Of a stretch of DNA of 43,944 nt, positions 18,030 to 31,251 are shown piece after piece. The stretch is from Gammaproteobacteria bacterium (lineage in GTDB: Bacteria > Pseudomonadota > Gammaproteobacteria > Pseudomonadales > Azotimanducaceae), in NCBI GenBank assembly GCA_028821515.1, contig JAPPGA010000080.1:1-43944 (forward strand), in the 5' to 3' direction. Numbering within the stretch: position 1 is the first letter of the stretch; every line of letters begins with the position of its first letter. A model generated the notes under the pieces. The model searched no databases and was not told where the DNA came from. It saw only the letters and a program-made list of their open reading frames with translations. A program made the position numbers and the translations under genes.

Positions 18030-18926
18030 TCAACGCCTCCCGATGATCTTCACCGGGTCCACCGGCGTGCCGCTGCGGCGAATCTCGAAGTGCAGCCGGC
18101 GCATCGCGGGGCTGCCGGAACCGATGTCGCAAATCTTGCCGCCGCTCGCGATGCTGGTTCCCTCGGCAACTGCCGGCTCCACGTTGACGCTGTAGGCCGA
18201 CATGACACTGTCGGTGTGCCTCACCAGGACCAGGTGGCGGTACCCGCCCAGCCCGGCACCCTTGTACACGATCTGCCCCGCCGCTGCGGCGACGACCTGC
18301 TGGCCGCCTGGAATGACGTAGTCGAGGCCATTGTTCCCCCGTCCAAAGCCGCGTGCGGGCTGCGCGTTGACCGGCCAGCGCCAGCCGGCGCGTGCGGGTT
18401 GCGCGGGCGGAGCGCTCCGGGCGGGCGGCTGGGGTTTCGGCACTGCTTTCGGGGCCTTGGGTTCAGGCACCGCTCTTTCGACCGGCTTGGGTATCGGGAC
18501 AGCAACAGTGGCCGACTTGGGCCGAGGGGCGGGCTTCGCGGACGGTTGGGGACGGCTCGGGGCCGCGTGCTCGACTGGTTTGCTCCGTCCGGCAGTGGAT
18601 CCACTCGGGGCGGGCGCGCTGGCGACTGCCTCCGGCCGGCCTTCCACTCCATACAGCACCAACTCCTGTCCGGGGTAGATGGTGTAGGGTGGCTCGATAC
18701 CGTTCCGGCGGGCGAGGTCCCGATAGTCGAGATTGAACTTCCAGGCGATCGCGTAGAGGGAGTCCTTGGGTCTGACCGTGTATTTGTCGGACGGCGGGAT
18801 GGGCGCCCTCGAAACCGGCTCTCCCCGATCCAGGACCGGCGCACGGGATGGCGTGGCGCAGCCGGCGGACAGCACCGCGCCGACGATCAGTGCGCTCGCG
18901 ATATGCGTACTAGAGATCCGATTCAC
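18030..18926 (-). CDS. nlpD: NlpD-like LysM/LytM lipoprotein (amidase activator)
   Basis: A 298-residue lipoprotein. Signal peptide with lipobox LSAGC (Cys about 23), a LysM peptidoglycan-binding domain (about residues 45-92: YTVRPKDSLYAIAWKFNLDY), a Pro/Ala/Lys-rich linker (about 100-185), and a LytM/M23 domain. The usual HxxxD zinc site is replaced by GNNGLDYVIPGG, while LHFEIRRSGTPVDP is kept, so the domain is degenerate as in E. coli NlpD, which has no hydrolase activity and activates AmiC at division. Start: GTG 18926, with GAGGAG five bases upstream; the open frame to 19004 overlaps DUF368 too far. It overlaps the DUF368 gene end by 17 bp. surE, pcm and rpoS, its usual neighbours, are absent. 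Confidence 0.9.
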   Translation of the reverse strand: MNRISSTHIASALIVGAVLSAGCATPSRAPVLDRGEPVSRAPIPPSDKYTVRPKDSLYAIAWKFNLDYRDLARRNGIEPPYTIYPGQELVLYGVEGRPEAVASAPAPSGSTAGRSKPVEHAAPSRPQPSAKPAPRPKSATVAVPIPKPVERAVPEPKAPKAVPKPQPPARSAPPAQPARAGWRWPVNAQPARGFGRGNNGLDYVIPGGQQVVAAAAGQIVYKGAGLGGYRHLVLVRHTDSVMSAYSVNVEPAVAEGTSIASGGKICDIGSGSPAMRRLHFEIRRSGTPVDPVKIIGRR

Positions 18927-19809
18927 GGACACTCCTCGCAAGCAGCGTGATGGTGGCGGCGCCGAGACATGCCGCCACCGCGACCCAGGCGACCATCGGG
19001 TCATCTCCCGTGGCCGAACGGAAGGAGGCGGGCAGCGCCATCGCGTCGTCCACGCGCCAGGGCCACAGGCGGACCAGGGAACCGGCCATCAATCCCGTGA
19101 GCACCGCGAAAACCGCTGCGCGGAATCGTTCCAGCAAACGGGTGAGAAGCCTCACGAATAACGCGAGGCCGACGGCCATGCCCGCCACCGTGACGCCGAT
19201 AATGTCGAACTGCAAGGCATTGAGCGCCGCCAGCAACGGTTCCCAGAGACCGAGCAGGAGCAGCACAAGGCTGCCGGAGATTCCCGGCAGGATCCATGCC
19301 GAAGCGGCAAGCGCGCCGCCGAGCAGGAACCGGGGATAGGTCGGGTCCGAACCCGTTGGCCCCAGGGTGGCGAGGAAGACAGCCGCCACTGCACCGGCCA
19401 CGCCGAAGGTCGCGAGGAATCGGGGTTGCGTGCGGCGGCTGACGCTTACGAGCGCCGCCGCGATCAACCCGAATATGAAACCCCATACAACCGGTCCGTG
19501 CGTATCGAGGAAGTAACCGAGGAGGCGGGCAAATGTTACCAGACCGGCCATCATCCCAAGCGCGAGAACGGCCACGAACGACAGGTCGTGGGTTCGGTGG
19601 AATGCGGCGAAACCATCGCGCAGCAGGATCCTGGGCGAGTCTGCGGACCAGGCGGCCAGCGCTTTCAACAGGCGTTCGTAGATCCCCGTCAGGAAGGCGA
19701 TGGTGCCGCCGGAAACGCCGGGTATCACCTCGGCAATGCCCATCGCCGCGCCACGAGCCGCGATGCCGAGCCACTGGGCGAACCGCGCGCTGCGTGCTTT
19801 GGGAGTCAC
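18910..19809 (-). CDS. DUF368 membrane protein (PopT-type lipid carrier translocase family)
   Basis: A 299-residue polytopic membrane protein of the DUF368 family. Typical motifs: ARGAAMGIAEVIPGVSGGTIAFLTGIYERL near the N-terminus (shown as two overlapping parts, AEVIPGVSGGT and LTGIYERLLKAL) and the repeated ASAWILPGISGSLVLLLLGL in the second half, an internal duplication. Around eight hydrophobic helices are visible. Recent work assigned DUF368 (PopT) proteins to returning undecaprenyl phosphate across the inner membrane for reuse in peptidoglycan and LPS synthesis; the role here follows from family membership. The start is GTG 19809, overlapping the truD stop (GTGA). Its 3' end overlaps nlpD. 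Confidence 0.88.
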   Translation of the reverse strand: MTPKARSARFAQWLGIAARGAAMGIAEVIPGVSGGTIAFLTGIYERLLKALAAWSADSPRILLRDGFAAFHRTHDLSFVAVLALGMMAGLVTFARLLGYFLDTHGPVVWGFIFGLIAAALVSVSRRTQPRFLATFGVAGAVAAVFLATLGPTGSDPTYPRFLLGGALAASAWILPGISGSLVLLLLGLWEPLLAALNALQFDIIGVTVAGMAVGLALFVRLLTRLLERFRAAVFAVLTGLMAGSLVRLWPWRVDDAMALPASFRSATGDDPMVAWVAVAACLGAATITLLARSVRESDL

Positions 19810-20774
19810 GCTGACGCGGCCCCGACGGGGGCAGCCTTCGCCCCGCGCGCGGCGTCGTGGAACTCCCCGACCTCACGCAGAACCATGGTGGCGTAGGCGC
19901 CCGGACCGAGTGAGAACTCCACGGTCAGCGCGTCGTCATCCAGGCGCCAGGACAGGTTCTTCGGAATGGCAGCCAGCGCGCGCCGCTGCTGGCGCAATCC
20001 GACATGCTCGAGCGCGAGGGCGATCTCGTGGTGGGACCGTATTGCGCACTCTTCCAGCCCGCGCGCCGCACCGGTGCTCTGCAACCTGCCCCGGCCCCAG
20101 AGCGGCCCTGTCGGCAACCCGTCGAGATCCGCCTCTCCATCCATCAGGCACCGCCAGGTGCCGTCCGTGACGCGTTTCGCGAGCACCTCGTTGAACAGGA
20201 AGCTGCGCAGGCTCGACAGGTAGACAGAGCGGAGGAAGGGCGGGATTCCGGGCTTCCCGGCGCGCATCCATTCGATGGCTGCCGCCACGTTTCCGCCGGT
20301 CGCGCCGAAGCGCTGCTCGCCGAAGTAGTTCGGCGCGCCGGTCGCACGCAACTGCGCAAGGGACGTTTCGGGATTTCCGGCAAGAGCGCGGATGCGAATG
20401 CGGAAGTGGTTTCCCTCAAGCTCGCCCCGACGCAGTTTGCGCCGATGCCGCGCACAACGCAGGATGCGCACGTCTTGGCCGAGATCGATTTCCTCGCCCC
20501 GGGGAAGGCGCACGCTGAACCATTGGCGCGCCACCGCATGCCGGTCCTTCATGCCGGCGTAGGAGACGTCCCGGGCCGGGACCTGGCAACTGCGGGCGAG
20601 CATCTTCTGCACCGCGTTCGTCGTGACGCCGCGCTTCTCCGCGAATATGTACAGGTGTTCGCCTTCGCCGACCGGTTCGAACGGGAGCGACTCCGTCACC
20701 CTGAAGTCGTCGCAGGTCGAGCGCAGCACCCCGGTGACGTTCGACGCGCCCGCATGGGCGCGGGGCCACTCCAT
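19806..20774 (-). CDS. truD: tRNA pseudouridine(13) synthase
   Basis: A 322-residue TruD (E. coli 349). It makes pseudouridine 13 in tRNA-Glu. Motif II-like YAGMKDRHAVARQWFSV carries the catalytic Asp77. GELEGNHFRIRIR, GAPNYFGEQRFG and the C-terminal TVEFSLGPGAYATMVLREV are family hallmarks. Start: ATG 20774, which overlaps the ftsB stop as TGATG; GTG 20777, one codon earlier, overlaps it as GTGA and cannot be ruled out. surE, which often follows, is absent, and the DUF368 gene overlaps instead. Confidence 0.93.
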   Translation of the reverse strand: MEWPRAHAGASNVTGVLRSTCDDFRVTESLPFEPVGEGEHLYIFAEKRGVTTNAVQKMLARSCQVPARDVSYAGMKDRHAVARQWFSVRLPRGEEIDLGQDVRILRCARHRRKLRRGELEGNHFRIRIRALAGNPETSLAQLRATGAPNYFGEQRFGATGGNVAAAIEWMRAGKPGIPPFLRSVYLSSLRSFLFNEVLAKRVTDGTWRCLMDGEADLDGLPTGPLWGRGRLQSTGAARGLEECAIRSHHEIALALEHVGLRQQRRALAAIPKNLSWRLDDDALTVEFSLGPGAYATMVLREVGEFHDAARGAKAAPVGAASA

Positions 20775-21088
20775 CACGGAGTCTGGAGCCCGCCCTGGCC
20801 CTCCCGTCCGGTTTGCTCGTCGTCGACCACGAGAAAGAACGTCTCGCCTTCCGAGATCATGCCGAGAGAGGTCCGCGCGCGTGCCTCCACGGCATCGAGG
20901 CCGTCCTTGAGGGCGGTAATCTCGGCCGCCAGCCGGCGGTTCCGCCGATCATAGAGATCATTGCGAACCTGTTCCTCCGCGACCCTCTCCGTCAGTTTCA
21001 CCACGGCGAAATGACCGGTGTCGCCGAGCCAGAAGCGGTACTGCAGCACCACGATGGCGAGCACGCCCAGGCAAATGAAGAACTTCAT
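20774..21088 (-). CDS. ftsB: Cell division protein FtsB
   Basis: A 104-residue FtsB (E. coli 103). Residues 1-20 are a single transmembrane helix (MKFFICLGVLAIVVLQYRFW), followed by a coiled coil (about 30-70: LTERVAEEQVRNDLYDRRNR, then LAAEITALKDGLDAVEARAR) and the conserved ARTSLGMISEGETFFLVVD. FtsB forms the FtsQLB complex that licenses septal wall synthesis. The open frame extends into eno antisense to 21358, but ATG 21088 gives the normal protein, 55 bp after eno. ispD, which normally follows, is missing: the next gene is truD. Confidence 0.93.
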   Translation of the reverse strand: MKFFICLGVLAIVVLQYRFWLGDTGHFAVVKLTERVAEEQVRNDLYDRRNRRLAAEITALKDGLDAVEARARTSLGMISEGETFFLVVDDEQTGREGQGGLQTP

Positions 21089-21143
21089 GACGCCGCTCGC
21101 CTCCCTGTCGAAATCTCTCGCCTCGCGGTGCATCCCCCGCCCA

Positions 21144-22441
21144 TCAGGACGCCCCGCGCACGGCCTCGAGCTCCGCCATCCCTCTATAGACCGCCTCGTC
21201 GTCGAGGAGCGACTCGATCCGGAGCAGCCGGTTGTACTTGGCGGTGCGGTCCGAGCGGCAAAGCCCGCCGGTCTTGATCTGTCCGGCGCCGGTGCCGACC
21301 GCGAGGTCCGCGATGGTGGTGTCCTCCGTTTCTCCGGAACGGTGGGATATGACCACACCGTAGTCGGTGTCCTGCGCCATGCGCACCGCGGCGAGGGTTT
21401 CCGTCAACGTGCCAACCTGGTTCAGCTTGACCAGGATCGCGTTGGCTGCGCCGTCCATAATGCCGCGCTGCAACAGCGTCGTGTCGGTAACGAACAGGTC
21501 GTCGCCCACCAGTTGCACACGTTCGCCGAGCGCAACCGTCAGCCTGGACCAGCCATCCCAGTCGTCTTCGTCCAGCCCGTCTTCGATGGACGAGATCGGA
21601 TAGCCATCGACGAGCCCGGCGAGGTATGCGCGGAACTCATCGCCCGAATAGGTCGCTCCCTCGCCGGCCAACGCATACTTGCCGTCGTCGAAAAACGTGG
21701 AGGCCGCGCAGTCCACCGCGAGCATCACATCCTTGCCGAGTTCGTAACCGGCGGCTTCGACGGCACGGGAGATCACGTCCAGGGCGGCGGCGTTCGACGG
21801 CAGGTCCGGAGCGAAGCCGCCTTCGTCGCCCACGGCGGTGGACAGTCCCTGTCCGGCCAGCTCGCGTTTGAGCGCATGGAAGATCTCCACGCCGCATCTC
21901 ATCGCCTCGCTGAACGACGGCATCGATACGGGTTGCACCATGAACTCCTGGATGTCCACGTTGTTGTTCGCGTGCTCGCCGCCGTTCAGGATGTTCATCA
22001 TCGGCACGGGCAGACGCATGTCGCCGCCATCGAAGATGTCGTGGATATGCTCGAACAACGGCACCTGCCTGTGCATGGCGGCGGCTTTCGCGGCGGCGAG
22101 GGAAACGGCCAGGATCGCGTTGGCGCCGAGACGCGACTTGTCGCTGGTGCCGTCCAGGTTGATCATCGCGTGATCGAGGACCTCCTGGTCCAGCGCGTCG
22201 ATGCCCCGGATGGCCGGGGCGATCTGGCCTTCGATGCCGGCAATGGCCTTCAGGACGCCTTTGCCAGCAAAGCGTTTTGAATCGTTGTCGCGAAGTTCGA
22301 GCGCCTCGCGGGAGCCCGTTGAGGCGCCGGAGGGGACGCAGGCGTCACCGTGCGCGCCGCCGCGCAGGACGACTTCCGCTCGCACCGTGGGGTTGCCGCG
22401 GGAGTCGAGGACTTCCTGCGCCGCCACGTCGCGGATGATGC

Positions 22442-22445
<4 letters not shown>
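21144..22445 (-). CDS. eno: Enolase
   Basis: A 433-residue enolase (E. coli 432), converting 2-phosphoglycerate to phosphoenolpyruvate. [14 protein letters not shown] and [15 protein letters not shown] at the N-terminus; GDEGGFAP with the catalytic Glu; the magnesium ligands in [20 protein letters not shown] and LVGDDLFVT; the signature [14 protein letters not shown] with the catalytic Lys; and SHRSGETED with the substrate-binding loop. All key residues are present. It follows kdsA with an ATGA overlap, so phosphoenolpyruvate production and its use by KdsA are co-expressed. Confidence 0.97.
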
Positions 22446-25354
<2,909 letters not shown>

Positions 25355-28084
25355 ATGCGGCGAAGATTCCTGTCTGAGACCAAGATCACATCAACGATGG
25401 CGGGCGCAGGCCCGGTAATCCTGGCGTCCCTGGTGACCAGCCTGTTCGCGGGTTCGGTGGCCTGGGCACAGGAGGAGGCCGAAGCGGCCGACGCGGGGGT
25501 AGGAGTTTCCCCCCAGATCGAAGAAGTGGTGGTCGTCGGCTCTCGGCGGAGGGACCGTTCCGCGGCCGACTCGCCGGTGCCGGTGGACGTGATCGGCGGC
25601 GACGACTTCCTGGCGCACGGCAACACCGACATGGACGACCTCTTGGCGGCGCTGGTGCCGTCGTACAACGTCGCCCAGGAGCCGATCAGCGACGCCGCCA
25701 CATTCATCCGTCCCGCAACCCTGCGCTCGCTCCCGCCGGATGCGACGCTGGTGCTGGTCAACGGCAAGCGCCGCCACCGCGCGGCGGTCATCGCCCTGCT
25801 CGGCGCCGGTATTTCCGGTGGCTCGCAGGGGCCTGACCTGTCGGCGATTCCCGCCATCGCGCTGGACCGGCTCGAAGTACTCCGCGACGGCGCGTCTGCA
25901 CAGTACGGATCCGACGCCATCGCCGGCATCCTCAACTTCGTGCTCAAGGAAGACAGCAGCGGCTCTTCGGTGGATCTCAAGTGGGGCAGCCAATACGAGG
26001 GCGACGGCGACTCGCTGACCGTCGCTGCGAACGCGGGCTTCGCCCTCAGCGATGCCGGTTTCGCCAACCTCAGTTTCGAGTGGAAGGAGGTCGATCCGAC
26101 CAGCCGCAGTGCCCAGCGCGGCGACGCCTTGGACCTGATCAACGCCGGCAACACCCACGTGCGGCAGCCGGCGGCGCAGATCTGGGGCGCTCCGGAGGTC
26201 TCGGACGACTTCAAGTTCGTCGGCAACTTCGGCATCGATCTCGGCAACGGTAGCGAGGCGTACGCCTTCGGCAACTGGTCCGAACGCCAGGTGGAAGGCG
26301 GATTCTACTTCCGGAATCCCCATACCCGGGGCGGCGTGTTCCGGGGACCGGTGCTGGACGCGAACGGAACTCCGGTGTTCAAGCTCGACGATGGCGATCT
26401 GGTTTCGCCCCGCCAGCGAGATCTCGACGACGGTGTCGCCCTGTTCTATGGCGACGGCTCGCCGGTTGTCGACACGACTGGTGTCACCCGCACGGTCAAA
26501 GTTGCGGACTTGACCGGTGACATGTCCGGCAATTGCCCGACGGTGCGAATCGTCAACTACGTCGCTGACCAGGGGGCGTTGTCGCAGATCGCGGGCGATC
26601 CCAACTGCTATTCGCTCATCGAGAAGTTCCCCGGGGGCTTCACGCCGCAGTTCGGCGGCTACGTGCACGACCTTGCCCTGGTCGGCGGCGTTCGCGGCCA
26701 CCTGGGTAACGCCTGGTATTACGACCTGAGCGCTTCGGCAGGCCGCAGCAACGCACAGTTCTACATTTACAACACCATCAACCCGCAACTGTTCACGCAG
26801 CGCAACGAAATCGATGTCTTCTACGACGCCGGGGCGTATACGGAAACGGACAGGGTCATAAACGCCGATCTCTCGCGACCCTTCGATGTCGGCTTCTGGG
26901 GTCCCCTGAACGTGGCGTTCGGCCTCGAATATCGCGACGAGACGTTCCGCATCGACAACGGCGAACCGAACTCGTTCTTCATCGATCCCAACCTGGCTGC
27001 GCAAGGATTCGGCGTCGGATCCAACGGCTTCCCCGGATTCCAGCCCGGCGACGCCGGTGAGAACACCGTGCGCGCCTTCGCCGCCTGGCTCGACCTTGAG
27101 TCCGATGTCAGCGAACACGTGCTCGTCGGTGGCGCACTGCGCTACGAAAACTACGCGGACTTCGGCAATACGCTCGACGGAAAGGTCGCCATCCGCCTGC
27201 AGGTCAGCGAGAACGTCGCGCTGCGTGGCGCGGTCAGCACCGGTTTCCGCGTCCCCACGGCGGGACAGGCGAACCTGCGCAACGTGACCACGGAGTTCCA
27301 GGCGGGGATGCTTGCCGACATCGCAACGTTGCCGCCGACCAACCCGATCGCCCAGCAGAAGGGCGCGCAGGCCCTGACGCCGGAAGAGTCCACCAACCTC
27401 ACGCTGGGCGCCGTGTTCCATGCCGGCGCGCTGGACGTGACCGTGGACTACTACAACATCACGATCGAGGACCGGATCTCCTTCACCAGCCGATTCGACC
27501 TGACGCAGGCGGATATCGATTCCCTGCTGGCGGTAGGGGTGTCCGACGCGACCAGCTTCGCTTCGGTGCGGTTCTTCTCCAACCAGCAGACTGTAAACGC
27601 GTCGGGCATCGACGTGGTCGCCACGCTGCCGTTCGACCTTGCCGGAGGCGTGTCGAACCTGACGTTCACCGCCAACTGGCAATCGATCGAACTCGAGGAG
27701 TTCAACCCGGACTTCACGGACGAAAACCGTCGGCTGCAGATCGAGCAGGGCCGGCCGGATTCGCGCTTCACGCTGAGCTGGACCCACCTGCACGGACAGT
27801 GGCGGCTGATGGCGCGGGCGCGCCATTACGGCGATTACTACGACGCCCCGACGAACGATGGCAGCGTGGCGTTCTACCCGGAAGCCGAACTCCTGGTCGA
27901 CGCCGAACTCGCCTACCAGGTGACGCCGAGGCTGTCGCTGCTACTCGGGTTGCAGAACGCGTTCGACGAGTATCCCGACGAGAACCCGCACGGCGAGGTT
28001 GCCGGACTGATCTATCCCGAGCAGTCTCCGTTCGGGTTTAACGGCGGCTACAGGTACCTGCGCGCAACGTGGAGCTGCGAGTAG
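25355..28084 (+). CDS. TonB-dependent outer-membrane receptor
   Basis: A 909-residue TonB-dependent receptor. Signal peptide about 1-38 (ending VAWAQ), a TonB-box-like IEEVVVVGSRRRDR (about 55-68), plug domain (about 70-190: PVPVDVIGGDDF, ATLVLVNGKRRHR, LDRLEVLRDGASAQYGSDAI, AGILNFVLK), then a 22-strand barrel with typical RFTLSWTHLHGQW and NAFDEYPDENP late strands. It takes up a scarce ligand (siderophore, cobalamin, sugar or other) using TonB energy; the substrate cannot be told. I chose ATG 25355 over 25340 because GGAGGG (25342-25347) is ideally placed before it. The C-terminus ends WSCE rather than with the usual terminal aromatic residue. It stands alone at an inversion joint, with no transport genes beside it. 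Confidence 0.92.
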   Translation: MRRRFLSETKITSTMAGAGPVILASLVTSLFAGSVAWAQEEAEAADAGVGVSPQIEEVVVVGSRRRDRSAADSPVPVDVIGGDDFLAHGNTDMDDLLAALVPSYNVAQEPISDAATFIRPATLRSLPPDATLVLVNGKRRHRAAVIALLGAGISGGSQGPDLSAIPAIALDRLEVLRDGASAQYGSDAIAGILNFVLKEDSSGSSVDLKWGSQYEGDGDSLTVAANAGFALSDAGFANLSFEWKEVDPTSRSAQRGDALDLINAGNTHVRQPAAQIWGAPEVSDDFKFVGNFGIDLGNGSEAYAFGNWSERQVEGGFYFRNPHTRGGVFRGPVLDANGTPVFKLDDGDLVSPRQRDLDDGVALFYGDGSPVVDTTGVTRTVKVADLTGDMSGNCPTVRIVNYVADQGALSQIAGDPNCYSLIEKFPGGFTPQFGGYVHDLALVGGVRGHLGNAWYYDLSASAGRSNAQFYIYNTINPQLFTQRNEIDVFYDAGAYTETDRVINADLSRPFDVGFWGPLNVAFGLEYRDETFRIDNGEPNSFFIDPNLAAQGFGVGSNGFPGFQPGDAGENTVRAFAAWLDLESDVSEHVLVGGALRYENYADFGNTLDGKVAIRLQVSENVALRGAVSTGFRVPTAGQANLRNVTTEFQAGMLADIATLPPTNPIAQQKGAQALTPEESTNLTLGAVFHAGALDVTVDYYNITIEDRISFTSRFDLTQADIDSLLAVGVSDATSFASVRFFSNQQTVNASGIDVVATLPFDLAGGVSNLTFTANWQSIELEEFNPDFTDENRRLQIEQGRPDSRFTLSWTHLHGQWRLMARARHYGDYYDAPTNDGSVAFYPEAELLVDAELAYQVTPRLSLLLGLQNAFDEYPDENPHGEVAGLIYPEQSPFGFNGGYRYLRATWSCE

Positions 28085-28101
28085 TCGCATAGCGCCGTCA
28101 C

Positions 28102-28129
28102 GCGGGAGCTGGCCGTCGCTGGCTCCCGC
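28102..28129. terminator. Hairpin between convergent TonB receptor and fdxA
   Basis: GCGGGAGC (28102-28109) and GCTCCCGC (28122-28129) form a perfect 8-bp stem with a 12-base loop, in the 69-bp gap between the convergent genes. Likely a bidirectional terminator despite lacking a T-run. Confidence 0.5.
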
Positions 28130-28153
28130 AGCGAACGCATAAGACGTTAAGGA

Positions 28154-28477
28154 TCAGCGCTCGAGCAAGTCGCGCTTGTTGGTGACTTCCCGCCACGCGG
28201 CTTCGTCGGGTGGCGGGTCTTTCGCTTCGGTGATGTTCGGCCAGATGTCCGCGAGTTCGGCGTTGAGTTCGAGGAACTCTTCCTGGTCCTCGGGCAGTTC
28301 GTCCTCCGAGTAGATCGCGTCCACCGGGCATTCGGGTTCGCACAGGGCGCAGTCGATGCACTCGTCGGGGTGGATGACGAGCATGTTCGGCCCCTCGTAG
28401 AAGCAGTCGACGGGACACACCTCGACGCAATCCGTCAGTTTGCACTTGATGCAGGCTTCGCCGATCACGAATGTCAT
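28154..28477 (-). CDS. fdxA: Ferredoxin FdxA (7Fe-8S/8Fe-8S type)
   Basis: A 107-residue ferredoxin. [20 protein letters not shown] and [18 protein letters not shown] supply the cysteines of one [3Fe-4S]/[4Fe-4S] pair, the Azotobacter FdI/FdxA type, with the usual long acidic C-terminal tail ([11 protein letters not shown] onward). It carries electrons to unknown partners in the cytoplasm. ATG 28477 is chosen ([12 protein letters not shown]), with a GAGGAC ribosome site upstream; the longer frame to 28531 runs into the mutS end. It lies 31 bp after mutS and is probably co-transcribed with it, a pairing seen in many gammaproteobacteria. Confidence 0.93.
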   Translation of the reverse strand: MTFVIGEACIKCKLTDCVEVCPVDCFYEGPNMLVIHPDECIDCALCEPECPVDAIYSEDELPEDQEEFLELNAELADIWPNITEAKDPPPDEAAWREVTNKRDLLER

Positions 28478-28508
28478 GGGTGTCCTCGTCTGATTGCGGC
28501 GGCGTATT

Positions 28509-31076
28509 CTACAGCAGGTTCTTGAGGTCAAACACGAGTTCGAGCGCCGCCCTCGGCGTCAGTTCGTCGGGATCGACTTCCATCAGGCGTTCGCGCAGGG
28601 CGTCTTCGGCTGCGGCGCTTTCGGGTGATTCCGTGGCGGGCTCGGGGGGTGGGGCGAACAGGTCTGCCTGGCGCGCGTCCGGGCGGCTGTGTTGCGACTC
28701 CAGGCCGGCGAGCCGGGTGCGTGCCAGCGCCAGCACGGATTCCGGGACCCCGGCCAGCTTCGCTACCTGAACGCCGTAGCTCTGGTTTGCCGGCCCTTCC
28801 TTGACGATGTGCAGGAACACCACGTCCGAGCCGTGTTCGACGGCGTCGAGGTGGACGTTGGCGATGCCGGGGAACTCTTCCGGGAGCGCCGTCAGTTCGA
28901 AATAGTGGGTCGCGAACAGGGTGAACGCGCGCAACCGGATTGCCAGGTGGCGCGCCGCCGCCCATGCCAGCGCGAGACCGTCGTAGGTACTCGTGCCGCG
29001 GCCGATCTCGTCGAGCAGCACGAGGCTCTCGGGCGTCGCGTTGTGGAGTATCTCCGCGGTTTCGCTCATTTCGACCATGAACGTGGAGCGTCCACTGGTG
29101 AGGTCGTCGGACGCGCCGATACGGGTGAAGATGCGGTCGACCGGCCCGACGACGGCGGACGCCGCCGGCACGAAACAGCCGGTCCGGGCGAGCAGCACGA
29201 TCAGCGCGGTCTGGCGCATGTAGGTCGACTTTCCGCCCATGTTGGGACCGGTGATCACCAGCATGCGCCGCGACTGGTCGAGGTCGAGGTCGTTGGGCAC
29301 GAACGGCGTGCCGGACTCAGCCTCGACCACCAGGTGCCGTCCGCTGCGAATCTGCACCCCCGGGACGTCGGTCAACTCGGGCGCGACGAGTCCCAGCGCC
29401 TCGGCGCGGTCGGCGAACGCCGCCAGCACGTCGAGGGCGGCGAGTGCCTCGCCCGCCGCCCGCAACGCCGCGCCAGATCCATTCAGGCGGGTTAACAGGT
29501 TGTCATAAAGTTCCCGCTCCCGGCGCAGCGCCCGGGCCTGGCTCGTGAGCGCTTCATCCTCGAACTTCTTTAGCGTCGGCGTGATGTAGCGTTCCGCGTT
29601 CTTGAGCGTCTGCCGCCGGATGTACTCCGCGGGCACTTCCTCCGCGGCCGCGCGGTTCGTCTCGATGTAGTAGCCGTGGACCCGGTTGTAGCCCACCTTG
29701 AGCGATGCGATCCCGGTGCGTTCCCGCTCGGTCGCCTCGAGGTCCGTCAGGAACCCGCTGGCGTTCTCCGTGAGGTCGCGCAGGCTGTCGAGCGTGTCAT
29801 CGAAGCCGCGCGCGATGACGCCGCCTTCGCGCAGCGTCGCCGGCGGTTCGCCGACCACGGCGCTATCCAGGAGGTCGTGTTCTTCCTGGAACGTTGGCAG
29901 GGCGGTGAACGTTTCGGCCAGCACCGGGGCATCGAGGGTTTCGGCCAGCGCCCGGATGTCCGGCCACACGGCGAGGCCCGCGCGCAACCTGGCGAGGTCC
30001 CGCGGTGATGCGCTGCCGAGCGCGATCCGCGTGACGATGCGCTCCATGTCGCCTGTTTCGCTCAAGCTTGCACGCAGCCGCTCCGGCCCACGCGCCTCGA
30101 TGAGCGCGATGACCGCGCGCTGGCGTTCGCACACGGCGTCGGCGGCCTTGAGGGGTGCGGTGAGCCAGCGCTTCAGGAGCCGCGCACCCATGGGTGTGCG
30201 CGTCTCGTTGAGGACGCCGTAGACCGTGCCCCTGGACGAGGGCTCGCCGTCGAGTCGGGAGTCGATCTCGAGGTTGCGCCGGGTGCGCGGATCGAGAATC
30301 ACGTGGTCGTCCGGCGCGTAGGGTCGGACGGAGACGATGTAATCGAGCGATTGCCGCCTCGCGTTCTGTGCATAGCGGAGCACCGCGCCGGCCGCGCCGA
30401 CGCCCGCGCCCACTTCGTGAATGCCGAACCCCGATAGATCGCGCACGCCGAAGTGATTGGCCAGGAACCTCTCGGCGAGGTCGACATCGAAGTCGAGATC
30501 GGGGCGGCGGGTGATCTCCCGGCCCCCGTCGAGGTCCACCGTTTCCGCCGCGACCAGTTCGGCGGCGCCGATGCGGTCCAGTTCCGCGAGGAGCGCATCG
30601 GTCGAATCGCACTCGCGGACAAAGAACTCCCCGGAAGAGACGTTGAGCCAGCTCAGTCCCCAGCCGTCCCCGTACGGATGCACGCCCGCCAGCACGCTTT
30701 CCCGGTCCGGATCCAGCAGCCCGTCTTCCGCCAGCGTCCCCGGCGTGACGATACGCGTCACGCGGCGGTCTACGGGCCCCTTCGAGGTGGCCGGATCGCC
30801 GATCTGCTCACAGATCGCGACGGACCGGCCCAGTCGCGCGAGCCGCGCCAGGTAGCCGTCGACGCTGTGGAAGGGCACGCCGGCCATCGGAATGGGCTGC
30901 CCGGCCGAGCGCCCCCGGGCGGTGAGCGTGATGTCGAGCAGGCGCGCCGCCTCGCGGGCGTCGTCGAAGAACAGCTCGTAGAAGTCGCCCATGCGGTAGA
31001 ACAGCAGGATATCCGGGAACTCGGCCTTGATGCCGAGGTACTGCCGGATCATCGGGGTGTGGGCGGCGGCGCTCAT
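28509..31076 (-). CDS. mutS: DNA mismatch repair protein MutS
   Basis: An 855-residue MutS (E. coli 853), which recognises mispairs and recruits MutL. The mismatch-contacting Phe-x-Glu lies in [11 protein letters not shown] (Phe32, Glu34). The connector, lever and clamp domains follow. The ATPase domain has Walker [16 protein letters not shown] (about residues 605-618), Walker B with [16 protein letters not shown], and ATHYFELT. The C-terminus [20 protein letters not shown] is the tetramer/dimer tail. Start ATG 31076. The gene is divergent from recA across a 241-bp spacer. Confidence 0.97.
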   Translation of the reverse strand: MSAAAHTPMIRQYLGIKAEFPDILLFYRMGDFYELFFDDAREAARLLDITLTARGRSAGQPIPMAGVPFHSVDGYLARLARLGRSVAICEQIGDPATSKGPVDRRVTRIVTPGTLAEDGLLDPDRESVLAGVHPYGDGWGLSWLNVSSGEFFVRECDSTDALLAELDRIGAAELVAAETVDLDGGREITRRPDLDFDVDLAERFLANHFGVRDLSGFGIHEVGAGVGAAGAVLRYAQNARRQSLDYIVSVRPYAPDDHVILDPRTRRNLEIDSRLDGEPSSRGTVYGVLNETRTPMGARLLKRWLTAPLKAADAVCERQRAVIALIEARGPERLRASLSETGDMERIVTRIALGSASPRDLARLRAGLAVWPDIRALAETLDAPVLAETFTALPTFQEEHDLLDSAVVGEPPATLREGGVIARGFDDTLDSLRDLTENASGFLTDLEATERERTGIASLKVGYNRVHGYYIETNRAAAEEVPAEYIRRQTLKNAERYITPTLKKFEDEALTSQARALRRERELYDNLLTRLNGSGAALRAAGEALAALDVLAAFADRAEALGLVAPELTDVPGVQIRSGRHLVVEAESGTPFVPNDLDLDQSRRMLVITGPNMGGKSTYMRQTALIVLLARTGCFVPAASAVVGPVDRIFTRIGASDDLTSGRSTFMVEMSETAEILHNATPESLVLLDEIGRGTSTYDGLALAWAAARHLAIRLRAFTLFATHYFELTALPEEFPGIANVHLDAVEHGSDVVFLHIVKEGPANQSYGVQVAKLAGVPESVLALARTRLAGLESQHSRPDARQADLFAPPPEPATESPESAAAEDALRERLMEVDPDELTPRAALELVFDLKNLL

Positions 31077-31251
31077 TTCTTCGTTCGGGTCATGCGGGGC
31101 AACGCCGGTTCAGGTATGTGGAAATCGACTCGACTGCAACGGTTTCCCCGTTCAAGAAAAAAGGAGGAAGCCGGAAGACCGACTATTGTAAGCCAGCGCT
31201 GAAAATGTCGTGCGAGATGACGCTTTCGCCGATTTTCTTCACGGTCACGGG

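Noticed and set aside
21018-22280. 420-codon plus-strand frame opposite eno
   Set aside because: Mirror of enolase codons, with Val/Asp/His-rich content typical of shadows.
25391-27826. 811-codon minus-strand frame opposite the TonB receptor
   Set aside because: Antisense shadow in GC-rich DNA; no domain recognised.
28154-28531. Longer FdxA start at 28531
   Set aside because: It would overlap mutS by 23 bases and add non-family residues; ATG 28477 matches the family.
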